Origin: Candidatus Poribacteria bacterium
GTDB lineage: Bacteria > Poribacteria > WGA-4E > WGA-3G
Assembly (NCBI GenBank): GCA_026706025.1
Contig: JAPOZO010000073.1
Location: forward strand, 1 to 48,856
Direction of reading: 5' to 3'
DNA length: 48,856 nucleotides
The translations under genes were made by a program, and so were the position numbers. The notes beneath the pieces were generated by a model that saw only the letters and a program-made list of their open reading frames with translations, was not told the origin of the DNA and did not search any database. Shown here in pieces: positions 26,179-34,827 of this stretch (positions are counted from its first letter, which is position 1; each line of letters opens with the position of its first letter).

Positions 26179-27099
26179 ATGGCTTACAAAGAACTCGCAA
26201 CGAGAAAACCCTTTGTTGTTAACAAAAACTTGGGGAGTGCCGTTGAGGTTGAGCCTGATGAATTGACAACCACCAACGCTGATGGTGTTCCTGTTACTAT
26301 TCCGACGCAGAAACAGAAATATGATTTTGATCGCAACGGTTGGCTCCTAATTCCGAGCGTCTTGTCGGATGCTGACATCGCCGAGATGCGCGAATTCTGT
26401 CAACGCCTGCACGAGATGCCAGAGCATATTCCAGAACCCGAACGGGGCGCACTCGGCGGACCACTCCAGAAACTCGCTGACCATCCCGTTGTTGTCGGGC
26501 TACTTAACGAGTTTTTGGCGTATCCGCCTGCTGCAAGTGAGGATTGCTACGGATTTCGACTCGAAGAAGCAACTTTATCTTTCAGGAACGCAGCACCCGA
26601 ATCTCAAAACCAATCCATCCGCCACAAAGGAAACGGTTTGTTTCGTTTACCCGGGGACTCTCATCTCTACCGGTGTGTACCTGGACGCGGTTGGAGCGGG
26701 TTGACACGCGCTATATGGGAATTGACCGGTGTTACTTCAGAAACCAACGGTATCCGATTTATCACCGGAAGCCACAAAGCTGCATATCCGATACCAGAGG
26801 CAGTGCAGCGTCTTGATTCACCGCTCTGGGAAACGTACCAATGCCCACCGGGTTCTCTCTTTCTGCTCACAGAATCTATGACGCAGACACAGATACAACC
26901 GCGTGGCACGGATCAGGTTAGCATCTCAAATCTATACAATACCGTGGCGAGCCGCTGGTCGAATTGGCTGCCCCATCCGCAGTTGCTTGAGGCAATGCCG
27001 CCCAAACGACAGACGCTCTTTCGAGAAACTTATGCAGGGGGCAACGTTATCAATGGAGATTTTGGGCAGCGCACATCCGCCTATCCCGCAGAAGTCTAA
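26179..27099 (+). CDS. Phytanoyl-CoA dioxygenase-like protein with eroded active site
   Basis: 306 aa. It is collinear with the next gene and with the PhyH family of Fe(II)/2-oxoglutarate dioxygenases: YDFDRNGWLLIPSVLSDADI (N-terminal), RHKGNGLFRLPGD (149-161), WELTGVTSETNGIRFITGSH, PPGSLFLLTESMTQ and SNLYNTV. The distal iron-binding His seen in the neighbour (H228, THSANPW) is Gln here (Q236 in MTQTQIQ), and the 2-oxoglutarate Arg (R240 in the neighbour) is Gln (Q246, TDQVSIS). It therefore probably lacks normal dioxygenase activity. GGAG stands before ATG 26179, and it lies 18 bases upstream of its paralogue in one operon. Confidence 0.8.
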   Translation: MAYKELATRKPFVVNKNLGSAVEVEPDELTTTNADGVPVTIPTQKQKYDFDRNGWLLIPSVLSDADIAEMREFCQRLHEMPEHIPEPERGALGGPLQKLADHPVVVGLLNEFLAYPPAASEDCYGFRLEEATLSFRNAAPESQNQSIRHKGNGLFRLPGDSHLYRCVPGRGWSGLTRAIWELTGVTSETNGIRFITGSHKAAYPIPEAVQRLDSPLWETYQCPPGSLFLLTESMTQTQIQPRGTDQVSISNLYNTVASRWSNWLPHPQLLEAMPPKRQTLFRETYAGGNVINGDFGQRTSAYPAEV

Positions 27100-27117
27100 C
27101 GGCACGAGGAGAATCAA

Positions 27118-27987
27118 ATGGAAAAACAGACGGACAAAAATCAGCAGCCATGGCTCGGGGCACTGTTGCCACCCGATGTCTGCGAATTCCCTACCGAAAA
27201 TGCTGACGGTTTGCCAATCCCAGCGTTAACCCCAGAACAGCGATACGCTTTTGATACCCACGGTTGGTTTCTGGTGCCAGAGGTCTTTACCGGATCCGAA
27301 CTCAAAGAAATGCGCGATTTCGGATACCGTCTGCACCACGATCCTGAGTCTATTCCAGAGTATGAACGGAGTCCTGTCGGAGGCCCCCTTCAGAAACTGA
27401 TTGATCATCCACTTGTTGTTTCCCTGCTCAATGAGTTCACCGCACATCCAGCTGTAACGAGTCCGGAATGCTACGGCTTTTCTGTTGAGAGCACGAGCCT
27501 TTTTTATCGTTCACTCGGTATGGGCGGATTCGGACCGCATAACGGCAACGGGCTGCTCCGCTTCCCCGGTGATGTCCACTACTACAACGCTTTCCCTGGC
27601 AAAGGCTACAGTCCACACACCCGGATTGTATGGGAACTCAACGAAGTCAAAAAAGGACAAGGCGGCACACTTTTAGTGACCGGCAGCCATAAATCCGTCT
27701 ATACAGCACCTCCTGATATTCAAAACCCTAAGTCTGATATTTGGACGACTTATGGGTGTCCCCCAGGTTCACTGCTCTTCTTCACGGAGGCACTCACCCA
27801 CAGCGCAAACCCGTGGACAAATACAGAAAATGACAGAATCGCTGTTTTCAATCTCTATAGTCCTATTGACAGTGGGTTCGCCAAGGTTTACAAACCGCAT
27901 CCAAAACTCCTTGCTGAAATGCCACCGCTTCGCCAGACGCTCTTCCGTGACCGATATGTCGTGGACAACGTTAACGGCACATCATAG
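27118..27987 (+). CDS. Phytanoyl-CoA dioxygenase family protein
   Basis: 289 aa; GAGGAG precedes the ATG. A PhyH/Fe(II)-2-oxoglutarate fold: YAFDTHGWFLVPEVFTGSEL at the start, PHNGNG (H141, G143), GTLLVTGSHKSVY, FFTEALTHSANPW (H228) and DRIAVFNLYS (R240). The H141-H228 gap of 87 and the H228-R240 gap of 12 closely match the His-His and His-Arg gaps recalled for human PHYH (89 and 11), so these are likely the iron and co-substrate ligands. The usual HxD Asp would then be Gly143. The substrate is unknown. It forms a tandem pair with the degenerate paralogue at 26179. Confidence 0.83.
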   Translation: MEKQTDKNQQPWLGALLPPDVCEFPTENADGLPIPALTPEQRYAFDTHGWFLVPEVFTGSELKEMRDFGYRLHHDPESIPEYERSPVGGPLQKLIDHPLVVSLLNEFTAHPAVTSPECYGFSVESTSLFYRSLGMGGFGPHNGNGLLRFPGDVHYYNAFPGKGYSPHTRIVWELNEVKKGQGGTLLVTGSHKSVYTAPPDIQNPKSDIWTTYGCPPGSLLFFTEALTHSANPWTNTENDRIAVFNLYSPIDSGFAKVYKPHPKLLAEMPPLRQTLFRDRYVVDNVNGTS

Positions 27988-28005
27988 CAACGCAGAGGAA
28001 AACCA

Positions 28006-28320
28006 ATGTCTGATAACAACAACTTTAACGAACTCCTCATTCATACGTTAAAACAGATCCATGTCCGGTTGGATCGCTTGGAAGCCAAAATTGATGAGAA
28101 AACTGATAAGGCTGATCTCAAGGCTGTTGAACAACGCTTTGACAGCGTCGAAAATCGTCTTGATAGCGTCGAAAATCGTCTTGGTAGCGTCGAAAATCGT
28201 CTTGGTAGCGTCGAAAGCCGCCTTGACCGAATTGAAAGCGGGGTTGGAGCGATCAAGTGGGCAATTGGCGTTGGATTAGCCGCCATAGGCGTTCTCATGG
28301 CAGTTTTAAAGGTATTCTAA
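28006..28320 (+). CDS. Small coiled-coil membrane-anchored protein
   Basis: 104 aa, 19 bases after the dioxygenase gene; AGAGGA precedes the ATG. The N-terminal half is a coiled coil (LKQIHVRLDRLEAKIDEK), then five heptads of type RLxSVEN, and a C-terminal membrane helix (WAIGVGLAAIGVLMAVLKVF). The heptads are coded by a 21-bp tandem repeat. It resembles small phage XhlA/DUF1640-like coiled-coil membrane proteins in shape only. Its role is unknown; anchoring or oligomerising partner proteins is possible. Confidence 0.75.
   Translation: MSDNNNFNELLIHTLKQIHVRLDRLEAKIDEKTDKADLKAVEQRFDSVENRLDSVENRLGSVENRLGSVESRLDRIESGVGAIKWAIGVGLAAIGVLMAVLKVF
28135..28239 (+). repeat. 21-bp tandem repeat, five units, inside the coiled-coil gene
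   Basis: Units of the form CGTCTTGGTAGCGTCGAAAA plus T, five in a row (28135-28239); units 2-4 are nearly identical and the outer two diverge. Each unit codes one heptad (R-L-x-S-V-E-N), so gain or loss of a unit keeps the frame and changes coiled-coil length. Confidence 0.9.
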
Positions 28321-28359
28321 TGTCGGGCCTTGGGTAGAAATTTCTGAAATGGAGTAATT

Positions 28360-29739
28360 ATGGCCACAAAACAACCAAATGTCCTCTGGATTTATGGCGA
28401 AGATCTCTCCCCGGACCTCGGCTGTTACGGCACACCTGCCGTGAAAACACCGAACATTGACCGACTCGCAGCGGAGGGTACGCGTTTTACCAACGCTTTC
28501 GTCACATGCCCCGTCTGTTCACCGAGTCGCTCCGCGCTCATTACGGGTACTTATCAGACACACTTTGATGCACACAACCATCGCAGCAATCGTGATAAGC
28601 CCTTGCAAGCGGATATGAAACTCATCACCGATTGCTTCCGCGAAGCCGGATATTTCACCTGCAATAGCCCAGGACCGCCCTACAACCGACCCGGAAAAAC
28701 CGATTTCAACTTTCAACGTGAACAGCCTTTTGACGGCATTGATTGGACCGAACGTCCTGAGGGTCAACCGTTTTACGCGCAAATCAACATCCCAGACACA
28801 CACCGCGTCTTTAAACCCGACCCTGAGCGTCCTATCCCACCAGAGGACGTTGAATTACCACCTTACTATCCTGATCATCCGCTCATCCGAAAAGATTGGG
28901 CACTTTATCTCGAAAGTATCCAGATTTTAGATAGGAAAGTCGGGCAAATCCTCCAGAGACTTGAGGATGAAGGACTCGCAGAGAATACGATTATCTTCTT
29001 CATGAGCGACCACGGACGTGCGCATATTCGTTGTAAGCAATTCCTCTATGATGGAGGCATCCATATCCCACTCATTGTCCGATGGCCCGGACAGGTTAAT
29101 GCTGGTATTGTCAGTGACGAACTCATCAGCGGTGTAGATTTCGCACCAACAACGCTTTCGCTTACTGGCGTTGAAATTCCCGATTTCATGCAGGGACAAA
29201 TCTTCCTCGGTGGAGGCGCAGCATCGCGCGACGCTATTTTTGCAGCACGCGACCGGTGTGATGGAACAGATGACAGAATCCGATGCATCCGGACACATCG
29301 CTATAAGTTAATCCGAAATTACCATCCCGAACGTCCCTACATGCAGTTCAACGGTTACAAGAAACAGCAGTATCCGCTCTGGAGCTTGATACCGCTTTTG
29401 GCTGCCAACGATGCATTGTCGCCTGCACAACAACATTTCACGAAACAGACGCGTCCGCCCGAAGAATTATATGATCTGGAGGCGGACCCGTATGAAATAA
29501 ATAATCTCGCGACCGATCCGCATTATGAAACCGTCCGAAGCGAACTCGCCGCGCAGCTTGATGCATGGATGACTGAAACGGGTGATAGGGGTGAAATCCC
29601 TGAATCCTCAGAGATTACGACGTATTGGGACGAAAACATGGCAGAGAGTTTCAAGCAGGGCATGGAAAAACGTGGACTCTCAGACGATATAAGCGATGCG
29701 GATTACGTCGCATGGTGGGAGAACCACCTGTTAAAGTGA
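28360..29739 (+). CDS. Sulfatase (S1 family)
   Basis: 459 aa; TGGAG precedes the ATG. The formylglycine motif C-S-P-S-R is at 53-57 (CPVCSPSRSALITGTY), so it needs a maturase to convert Cys53. The metal site begins at LWIYGEDLSPDLGCYG (Glu-Asp where many have Asp-Asp) and closes with MSDHGRAHIRCK. No signal peptide is visible, so it appears cytoplasmic. It acts on sulfate esters (or N-sulfates) of organic molecules; the likely substrate class, from context, is a sulfated saccharide. Sequence alone cannot separate arylsulfatase-A-like from heparan-N-sulfatase-like members. The downstream barrel protein is 24 bases away. Confidence 0.92.
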   Translation: MATKQPNVLWIYGEDLSPDLGCYGTPAVKTPNIDRLAAEGTRFTNAFVTCPVCSPSRSALITGTYQTHFDAHNHRSNRDKPLQADMKLITDCFREAGYFTCNSPGPPYNRPGKTDFNFQREQPFDGIDWTERPEGQPFYAQINIPDTHRVFKPDPERPIPPEDVELPPYYPDHPLIRKDWALYLESIQILDRKVGQILQRLEDEGLAENTIIFFMSDHGRAHIRCKQFLYDGGIHIPLIVRWPGQVNAGIVSDELISGVDFAPTTLSLTGVEIPDFMQGQIFLGGGAASRDAIFAARDRCDGTDDRIRCIRTHRYKLIRNYHPERPYMQFNGYKKQQYPLWSLIPLLAANDALSPAQQHFTKQTRPPEELYDLEADPYEINNLATDPHYETVRSELAAQLDAWMTETGDRGEIPESSEITTYWDENMAESFKQGMEKRGLSDDISDADYVAWWENHLLK

Positions 29740-29763
29740 GGACGTACGAAACGGAGGTTCGCT

Positions 29764-31002
29764 ATGAACGATACGCTCTACGGACATGGTGATGGATTTC
29801 TCACGCGGGATAATGGGCAGCGGCTATTTCCAATCGGGTTTTATGAACACCCTGCCGAGGATGCCGCGTTCAGAGATATGGCAGAATCGGGCGTTAACCT
29901 TGTTATGTGTGGTAGTGTAGAGGCATTTGATCGTGCACACGCACACGGAATGATGGGGTGGGTTCCATTGGGACTTCAGTCGGGTGCGACTCCCGAATTT
30001 CAGGAGCGTATCCGAACCCTTGCAGCGCATCCCGCGCTCGCTGTGTGGGAGGGACCAGATGAGGTTGTGTGGGGGTTCACCGCCTACAGTGGGCTCTGGA
30101 AGCAAGACCAGATGGCTGTGTTCCCGAATAAAGGAGAGTGGTGGATGCAGACACCCCTCGCTATCGAATACTCTGAGGGGCGTGCTGCAGAGATTATGCC
30201 CAAGATGCGAGAGGCTATCGAATTCATCCGCAGTGTTGATCCTTACAATCGACAGATTTGGATCAACGAGGCGCGCGATAGCGATCTGAAATTTGTCCGA
30301 CAATACATTGACGTTGTGGACATCACTGGGTGCGACGATTATCCAATTCGGGCAAGTGGTCGTCCCGCCATACGGGTTGCTGACGCAACCGACAGATGGC
30401 GACAGGTCGGCAAAGGCAGACCTGTGTGGATGGTGCTTCAGGGATTTACATGGAGCGATTTGGATGATGGCGACACCGACATCACAGCGTTTCCGACCTT
30501 TCCTGAATCGCGCCTGATGGCGTATGCTTGCATCACACACGGTGCGAGAGGCATCTTGTATTGGGGATCCAGTTATATGAAGTCTGAGGGGAAGGAGGGG
30601 TTTCGGAAATCGCTTTACGCCTTAACAAGCGAACTCGCTGCACTTCAACCCTTTCTCACGGCACCCGTCGAACGGTATGTCACAGCGCGCCTCATTGATG
30701 ATGGGCGCACCGATATATCCCCACCTGTATCGATGCGTGGGGTGAGTATTACCGCGCGTAGAACCGGACGCGACTGGCTCATTGTTCTCGTCAATGAAGA
30801 TGAACATGCTCACATGGGGGTAGATGTTGCCGGATTGGATGCCCTCAACGGCACCGAATTTATGGAACTCTACGGTGAAGAGAAAACCACTGTGTCTGAT
30901 GGGTCGTTTTCTACAAGGATACGCCCCTTTGAGGTCAAACTCTTCGCAACGCACCGAAAGTGGGAAACCGACCGGCGGGAGGGCAGAGAGTTTGCAGAAT
31001 GA
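29764..31002 (+). CDS. Glycoside-hydrolase-like TIM-barrel protein
   Basis: 412 aa; GGAGG precedes ATG 29764. The sequence has the feel of a (beta/alpha)8 glycoside hydrolase with a small C-terminal beta domain: LFPIGFYEHPAEDAAFRDMA, VNLVMCG, HPALAVWEGPDEVVW (likely acid/base Glu), RQIWINEARDSD, DVVDITGCDDYPI, WMVLQGFTWSD, GARGILYWGSSYMKSEG. No signal peptide is seen. I cannot assign a GH family number. Its place between the sulfatase and an isomerase-like gene suggests a saccharide substrate. The gene overlaps the next one by 11 bases. Confidence 0.7.
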   Translation: MNDTLYGHGDGFLTRDNGQRLFPIGFYEHPAEDAAFRDMAESGVNLVMCGSVEAFDRAHAHGMMGWVPLGLQSGATPEFQERIRTLAAHPALAVWEGPDEVVWGFTAYSGLWKQDQMAVFPNKGEWWMQTPLAIEYSEGRAAEIMPKMREAIEFIRSVDPYNRQIWINEARDSDLKFVRQYIDVVDITGCDDYPIRASGRPAIRVADATDRWRQVGKGRPVWMVLQGFTWSDLDDGDTDITAFPTFPESRLMAYACITHGARGILYWGSSYMKSEGKEGFRKSLYALTSELAALQPFLTAPVERYVTARLIDDGRTDISPPVSMRGVSITARRTGRDWLIVLVNEDEHAHMGVDVAGLDALNGTEFMELYGEEKTTVSDGSFSTRIRPFEVKLFATHRKWETDRREGREFAE

Positions 31003-31801
31003 TACGAGAAAACGCTTCGGATTTGATGCACCAAAACATAAACCGATTGAGGCATCGATCCAATGGGCGGCAGAAAACGGATTCAGATATATCGATTTCC
31101 AAGCCGATGTCCCCCCGAATGACATTGCTGCGTTTGACACAGCGCGTGTCAGTACAGTGCGCGACCTGTGCGAAAGGCATGAAATAGCTATCGGCATCCA
31201 TCCATCTTCCGCAATTAATAACGCCGAATATGTACCCCTCATGTCTGAAGCCGTTGACAGTTATCTCTATGCGAATTTGGAACTCGCGCAGCGGCTCGGT
31301 TGCGGTTGGCTCATCGGGCATGGCGGTTATCATTTCGGTGATGTCGCCCAACGCCGAGACGCTGCGATTGAGCGCATCCAACGATTGGTCGCGCGGGCAG
31401 AGCAATCGGAAATAATCATCTTCTTTGAGAACCACAACCGAGAACCGGAACACGCCGAAATCCACTACATTCCCCATAACGTCGCCGAAACGCACTGGTT
31501 TTTCGACGAAATCCGTTCCCCATATTTCAAGTGGGCATTCAATGTCGCACACGGACATCTCGTGCCTGAAGGCTGGCAAGGCTTCTTAGACGCTTTCGGC
31601 GTAGAGAACATCGGTCAGGTCCGCCTCAACGACAATACAGGCGAGTATGAAATCCATCTCGTTCCCGGCGAAGGCACGATCGATTTTGCGGATCTGTTTA
31701 CCCAATTAAATAATCGTGGTTATGACGGTTGGTTCAGTCTCGGCTTCGGCAACGATGCAGATAAAATCCGCGTCCGAGATGAGTTCGCTGGATATTTATA
31801 G
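30992..31801 (+). CDS. Sugar phosphate isomerase/epimerase-like TIM barrel
   Basis: 269 aa from TTG 30992, the first in-frame start inside the end of the previous gene and preceded by a purine-rich GAGGGCAGAGAG; the frame is open further upstream but antiparallel to that gene's body. Xylose-isomerase-like barrel features: GFRYIDFQADVPP, GIHPSS, GWLIGHGGYHFGDV, IFFENHNREP (Glu), FNVAHGHLVP (His), VRLNDNTG, VPGEGTIDFADLF. The family isomerises or epimerises sugars with divalent metal, and also includes endonuclease-IV-like relatives. It is likely cytoplasmic and works with the adjacent enzymes. Confidence 0.82.
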   Translation: MQNDTRKRFGFDAPKHKPIEASIQWAAENGFRYIDFQADVPPNDIAAFDTARVSTVRDLCERHEIAIGIHPSSAINNAEYVPLMSEAVDSYLYANLELAQRLGCGWLIGHGGYHFGDVAQRRDAAIERIQRLVARAEQSEIIIFFENHNREPEHAEIHYIPHNVAETHWFFDEIRSPYFKWAFNVAHGHLVPEGWQGFLDAFGVENIGQVRLNDNTGEYEIHLVPGEGTIDFADLFTQLNNRGYDGWFSLGFGNDADKIRVRDEFAGYL

Positions 31802-31872
31802 ATATACTGATGATCGGATGCCCTCTTTTGTAGGATATGCTGTTAGCTTGTCCCTCTTTGTATAAATATAAA

Positions 31873-33819
31873 TTAACGATAAAACGAATAAACCGACACA
31901 CCCCAGATAAGCCGGATTAGCACCCACGTGCCGCCTACGACGAATTGCCCAAGAATTAGTCCCAAAAAGAGCGGTAACACTCGATGGTAGAGACGGATGC
32001 CACCGAACCGTAAGATGAGGTGTTTGATTCCCCAACTAATAAAAACCGAAAACCAGAGCCAACCGAAGGTCCACATACTACTCGCTACTGCATAACCAGT
32101 GGGATGGAACGGAAACATCGGAAAACGCGTGCGCAGCCACCATAACAACCCTGTAAACAGAAACCCTACACCCATAAATGTTACCGCAGGGATGTTCGTC
32201 TCTGTCGGATAATAGAGCCAGGATCGGAGTCTGTTATAGCCGCCGTTGCCCAACCCAGGATTCGCACCGATATTGTAGGAAACCACAAGGTACGCCCAAA
32301 ATGAAGCGAGAATACCGAAAACAACACCGCACATTAGAGCGACTACCATTCGCCTCGCACGCATATCTGCGACTTCCACGAGTTTAAATGCTTCCAACGT
32401 GTGTGGCATCGGATGGGCGCGATAACCACGATTGAACGCGTAATACAGCGACATCATCGTTAAACTCTGTGGTGGAATCATACGTGAACCGAGCGCGTCT
32501 AAAATAAACTGCCGTGGGTTTGCCACAAACATCTCGTGTGTCGGCGGTCCAACCTCCGCGCGCACTCGTGTAATGCCTAACGCCAGAAGATAATAGATAG
32601 CAAAATACAACGCGATCATCCAAATTGCCATCCCCCCGCGGTTTGAAAAAATAAACAGAAAAAGAACGCCACCTATTAATCCTGCCAGCGGCCACCGGTA
32701 ATCTGTTGTATCTTGCATTTCAGGTGGAAGATTCGCACCCCTCTTTCCAGTCAAATTTCTAAACATCGCATAGAAATGTTTACGTCCACCGTAGAGCCCA
32801 AAACAGGCAATCGCCAGATACGCCCCGACCCCTTGCGGTCCATCGTAGGGGAATCCCGGCAAAACCTGTAACCCCATCGCACTCCCCAAAACGCGCTCGC
32901 CTTTCCAGAACAGGTAAAAGAACCAAAGCGAAAAGGACATCTCTAACGGCATTAAAAACGCAAGTCCCACGCCGAATGATAGTATATAAACAGGTGTCCA
33001 GCCTATCGCACTCCACGGCTTTTCAGTGAAATAGATGCTAAGGTCTGCCTTTCGGACAGGGATCTCCGGGAAGGTTGGAAAAAACGCGTGGATGCCGTTA
33101 ATCAGATCAATGCTTGCTGCAATCGCGAAGCCTGCCCACAGCATCTTGTTTTTAAAGAGCCGTCCGTCTGAGTACGTCATCTCTATCGGCAAACGGACGA
33201 TTGGGTAGGTCAGCCGTTCGCGTTCGATCCACTGCTTCCGAAGCAATAGATCAATGCATATCATCACCCAAATAACCACGGACAGAAAGATCGTCCACCA
33301 TAAAATCGGTTCCCACCAAGCCGCCAGATACCGCGTGGCATAAAAAGTGGTATCGCCATCGTAAAAATCTTGTAAGACCGACAAATCGCTGAGCGTCATC
33401 CAACTCGGTAGATACCGCCAAAAAAGTTGTTGCCATTCGTTTTCGGCAGTAGCAAACCAGAAACCGTTTGGGATGACAGGCACAACGGTCTGCATCATGT
33501 CGTGTCCCGCGATCGCCGAAGAGATTGAGAGAATGACGTAGATTGTGAGCAATTCTCCCTGTCGGAGCGCGAAGCGAGGCAGAAGCCATTTGACCAGAAA
33601 ATTCAGGCTCGTTAGCACTACCAGTGTCACCACTACGTTGTAAATCAGCGACATCGTTGTCGGCAGCGTACTCCAGTAACGCAGATGGTTCGCCATAATA
33701 AAATAAGTATTCGGCGGAATGAGGATGATGCCGATCAGAATCGCGCGAAAGGTGACACCGGGATGTCCAGTCTGCGGTGTTTCTTGGAGATTTGGGGAAT
33801 ATTTTGATGTGTTCGCCAT
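31873..33819 (-). CDS. DUF6785/DUF6784-type polytopic membrane protein (paralogue)
   Basis: 648 aa. It is a close structural match to the protein at 10964-12916: GVTFRAILIGIILIPPNTYF, the loop AGHDMMQTVVP (AGHDTLALTIP there), FTEKPWSAIGW (FTEKPWNAVGN there), RVRAEVGPPTHEM, and the final IWGVSVYSFYR. About a dozen membrane segments are present. It may be a transporter for the products of the adjacent sulfatase and glycosidase-like enzymes, which is inference from context. It runs convergent with the isomerase-like gene, 71 bases away. Confidence 0.82.
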   Translation of the reverse strand: MANTSKYSPNLQETPQTGHPGVTFRAILIGIILIPPNTYFIMANHLRYWSTLPTTMSLIYNVVVTLVVLTSLNFLVKWLLPRFALRQGELLTIYVILSISSAIAGHDMMQTVVPVIPNGFWFATAENEWQQLFWRYLPSWMTLSDLSVLQDFYDGDTTFYATRYLAAWWEPILWWTIFLSVVIWVMICIDLLLRKQWIERERLTYPIVRLPIEMTYSDGRLFKNKMLWAGFAIAASIDLINGIHAFFPTFPEIPVRKADLSIYFTEKPWSAIGWTPVYILSFGVGLAFLMPLEMSFSLWFFYLFWKGERVLGSAMGLQVLPGFPYDGPQGVGAYLAIACFGLYGGRKHFYAMFRNLTGKRGANLPPEMQDTTDYRWPLAGLIGGVLFLFIFSNRGGMAIWMIALYFAIYYLLALGITRVRAEVGPPTHEMFVANPRQFILDALGSRMIPPQSLTMMSLYYAFNRGYRAHPMPHTLEAFKLVEVADMRARRMVVALMCGVVFGILASFWAYLVVSYNIGANPGLGNGGYNRLRSWLYYPTETNIPAVTFMGVGFLFTGLLWWLRTRFPMFPFHPTGYAVASSMWTFGWLWFSVFISWGIKHLILRFGGIRLYHRVLPLFLGLILGQFVVGGTWVLIRLIWGVSVYSFYR

Positions 33820-33913
33820 ATCTTTTTTCAGGATATATTGGAATTTCTACAACCGTTATCTTATAAACGCGGTTTGTAATCACACTTACAAAAATACTAC
33901 TTTACCTACAATT

Positions 33914-34627
33914 TCAGATACGGCAAAACCTAATCAAGATCGGAAAAATCAGCACGGACAACGCACAAAACAGTCCAATATTCCACAGCCACAGATGCGT
34001 TGGATCCGCACTCAAGATGGACAATGCCACACACAGCGGACTTAGCACATCTAACACCGGAATTGCGTCAAATAACGGAATCGGAACTAACGGCAGAAAG
34101 GTTAATAACAAGACCAGCCCGTAACTTAAACCTTTTGCCCGCGTCGGAGGATTACATAATGCAAAACTGATGCCGATAAGGGCAAAAAAGATGCAGCTCA
34201 CCAGTAATACCACACCACATTTCGCCAATTGCGAAACCGCCAAACCACCTGTATAACTTGAAAGGGCAAACAGCGGGATCGTTAACCAGATACCCCATAT
34301 TGCCCAAAGTACAATAGCACTCAATTTACCTGCCAAGATTTTCCAACTTGCCAATGGTGACAACGTAAGTAAGGCTCTGTTCGTTCCGTTTTTATCTATA
34401 TGCCAAGCCTCGACCGCATGCCTTGGCACCCAAAATTGGGCAATGAACACGAGGATCATACAAAGTTTATAAGCCTGTTGTCCGACATCAAGCGTCTGAT
34501 TCGCATCGAATTCAACTATTCCAACGAACAGCAGCAGTGCGAATCCACATAAAATCACTAACTGCATACGTCGGTATTTGCTGATATTAGTATAGCAACG
34601 GAGTTCTTTAACGATGACGGCTAACAT
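33914..34627 (-). CDS. ABC-2-type permease-like membrane protein
   Basis: 237 aa with about six hydrophobic segments (LVILCGFALLLFVGIVEF, YKLCMILVFIAQFWVP, LVSCIFFALIGISFALCN, LLTFLPLVPIPLF, LFCALSVLIFPILIRF). An N-terminal cytoplasmic stretch MLAVIVKELRCYTNI and the central WHIDKNGTNRALLTLSPLAS are typical of ABC-2 permeases of drug or polysaccharide exporters. No ATP-binding gene is adjacent, so it would have to pair with a subunit elsewhere. It lies 94 bases upstream of the DUF6785-type gene on the same strand. Confidence 0.7.
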   Translation of the reverse strand: MLAVIVKELRCYTNISKYRRMQLVILCGFALLLFVGIVEFDANQTLDVGQQAYKLCMILVFIAQFWVPRHAVEAWHIDKNGTNRALLTLSPLASWKILAGKLSAIVLWAIWGIWLTIPLFALSSYTGGLAVSQLAKCGVVLLVSCIFFALIGISFALCNPPTRAKGLSYGLVLLLTFLPLVPIPLFDAIPVLDVLSPLCVALSILSADPTHLWLWNIGLFCALSVLIFPILIRFCRI

Positions 34628-34751
34628 GTTTCTTTAACGGGATTTCACAAATGCCTTTCCTTTAATCCGGCCGGCAAATTCTGGTTCAGACAATAGACGC
34701 TTCACGTTTATCTACTGATAACTGACAACTGAAAACCGATAACTATTTTCG

Positions 34752-34780
34752 TTGACACAATTTTCCAAAAATGATATTTT
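34752..34780 (+). promoter_or_regulatory. Sigma70-like promoter for the Gfo/Idh/MocA gene
   Basis: TTGACA (34752-34757), a 17-base spacer and TATTTT (34775-34780), 48 bases before the gene start. The bases just upstream are an ACTGATAACT-type simple repeat. Confidence 0.55.
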
Positions 34781-34827
34781 CAGTACAAACTGACAACTGA
34801 GTACTTCTGATAATTAAGGAGACTTCC

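Noticed and set aside
28135-28239. Possible CRISPR-like array
   Set aside because: The 21-bp units are directly adjacent with no spacers and code in-frame heptads.
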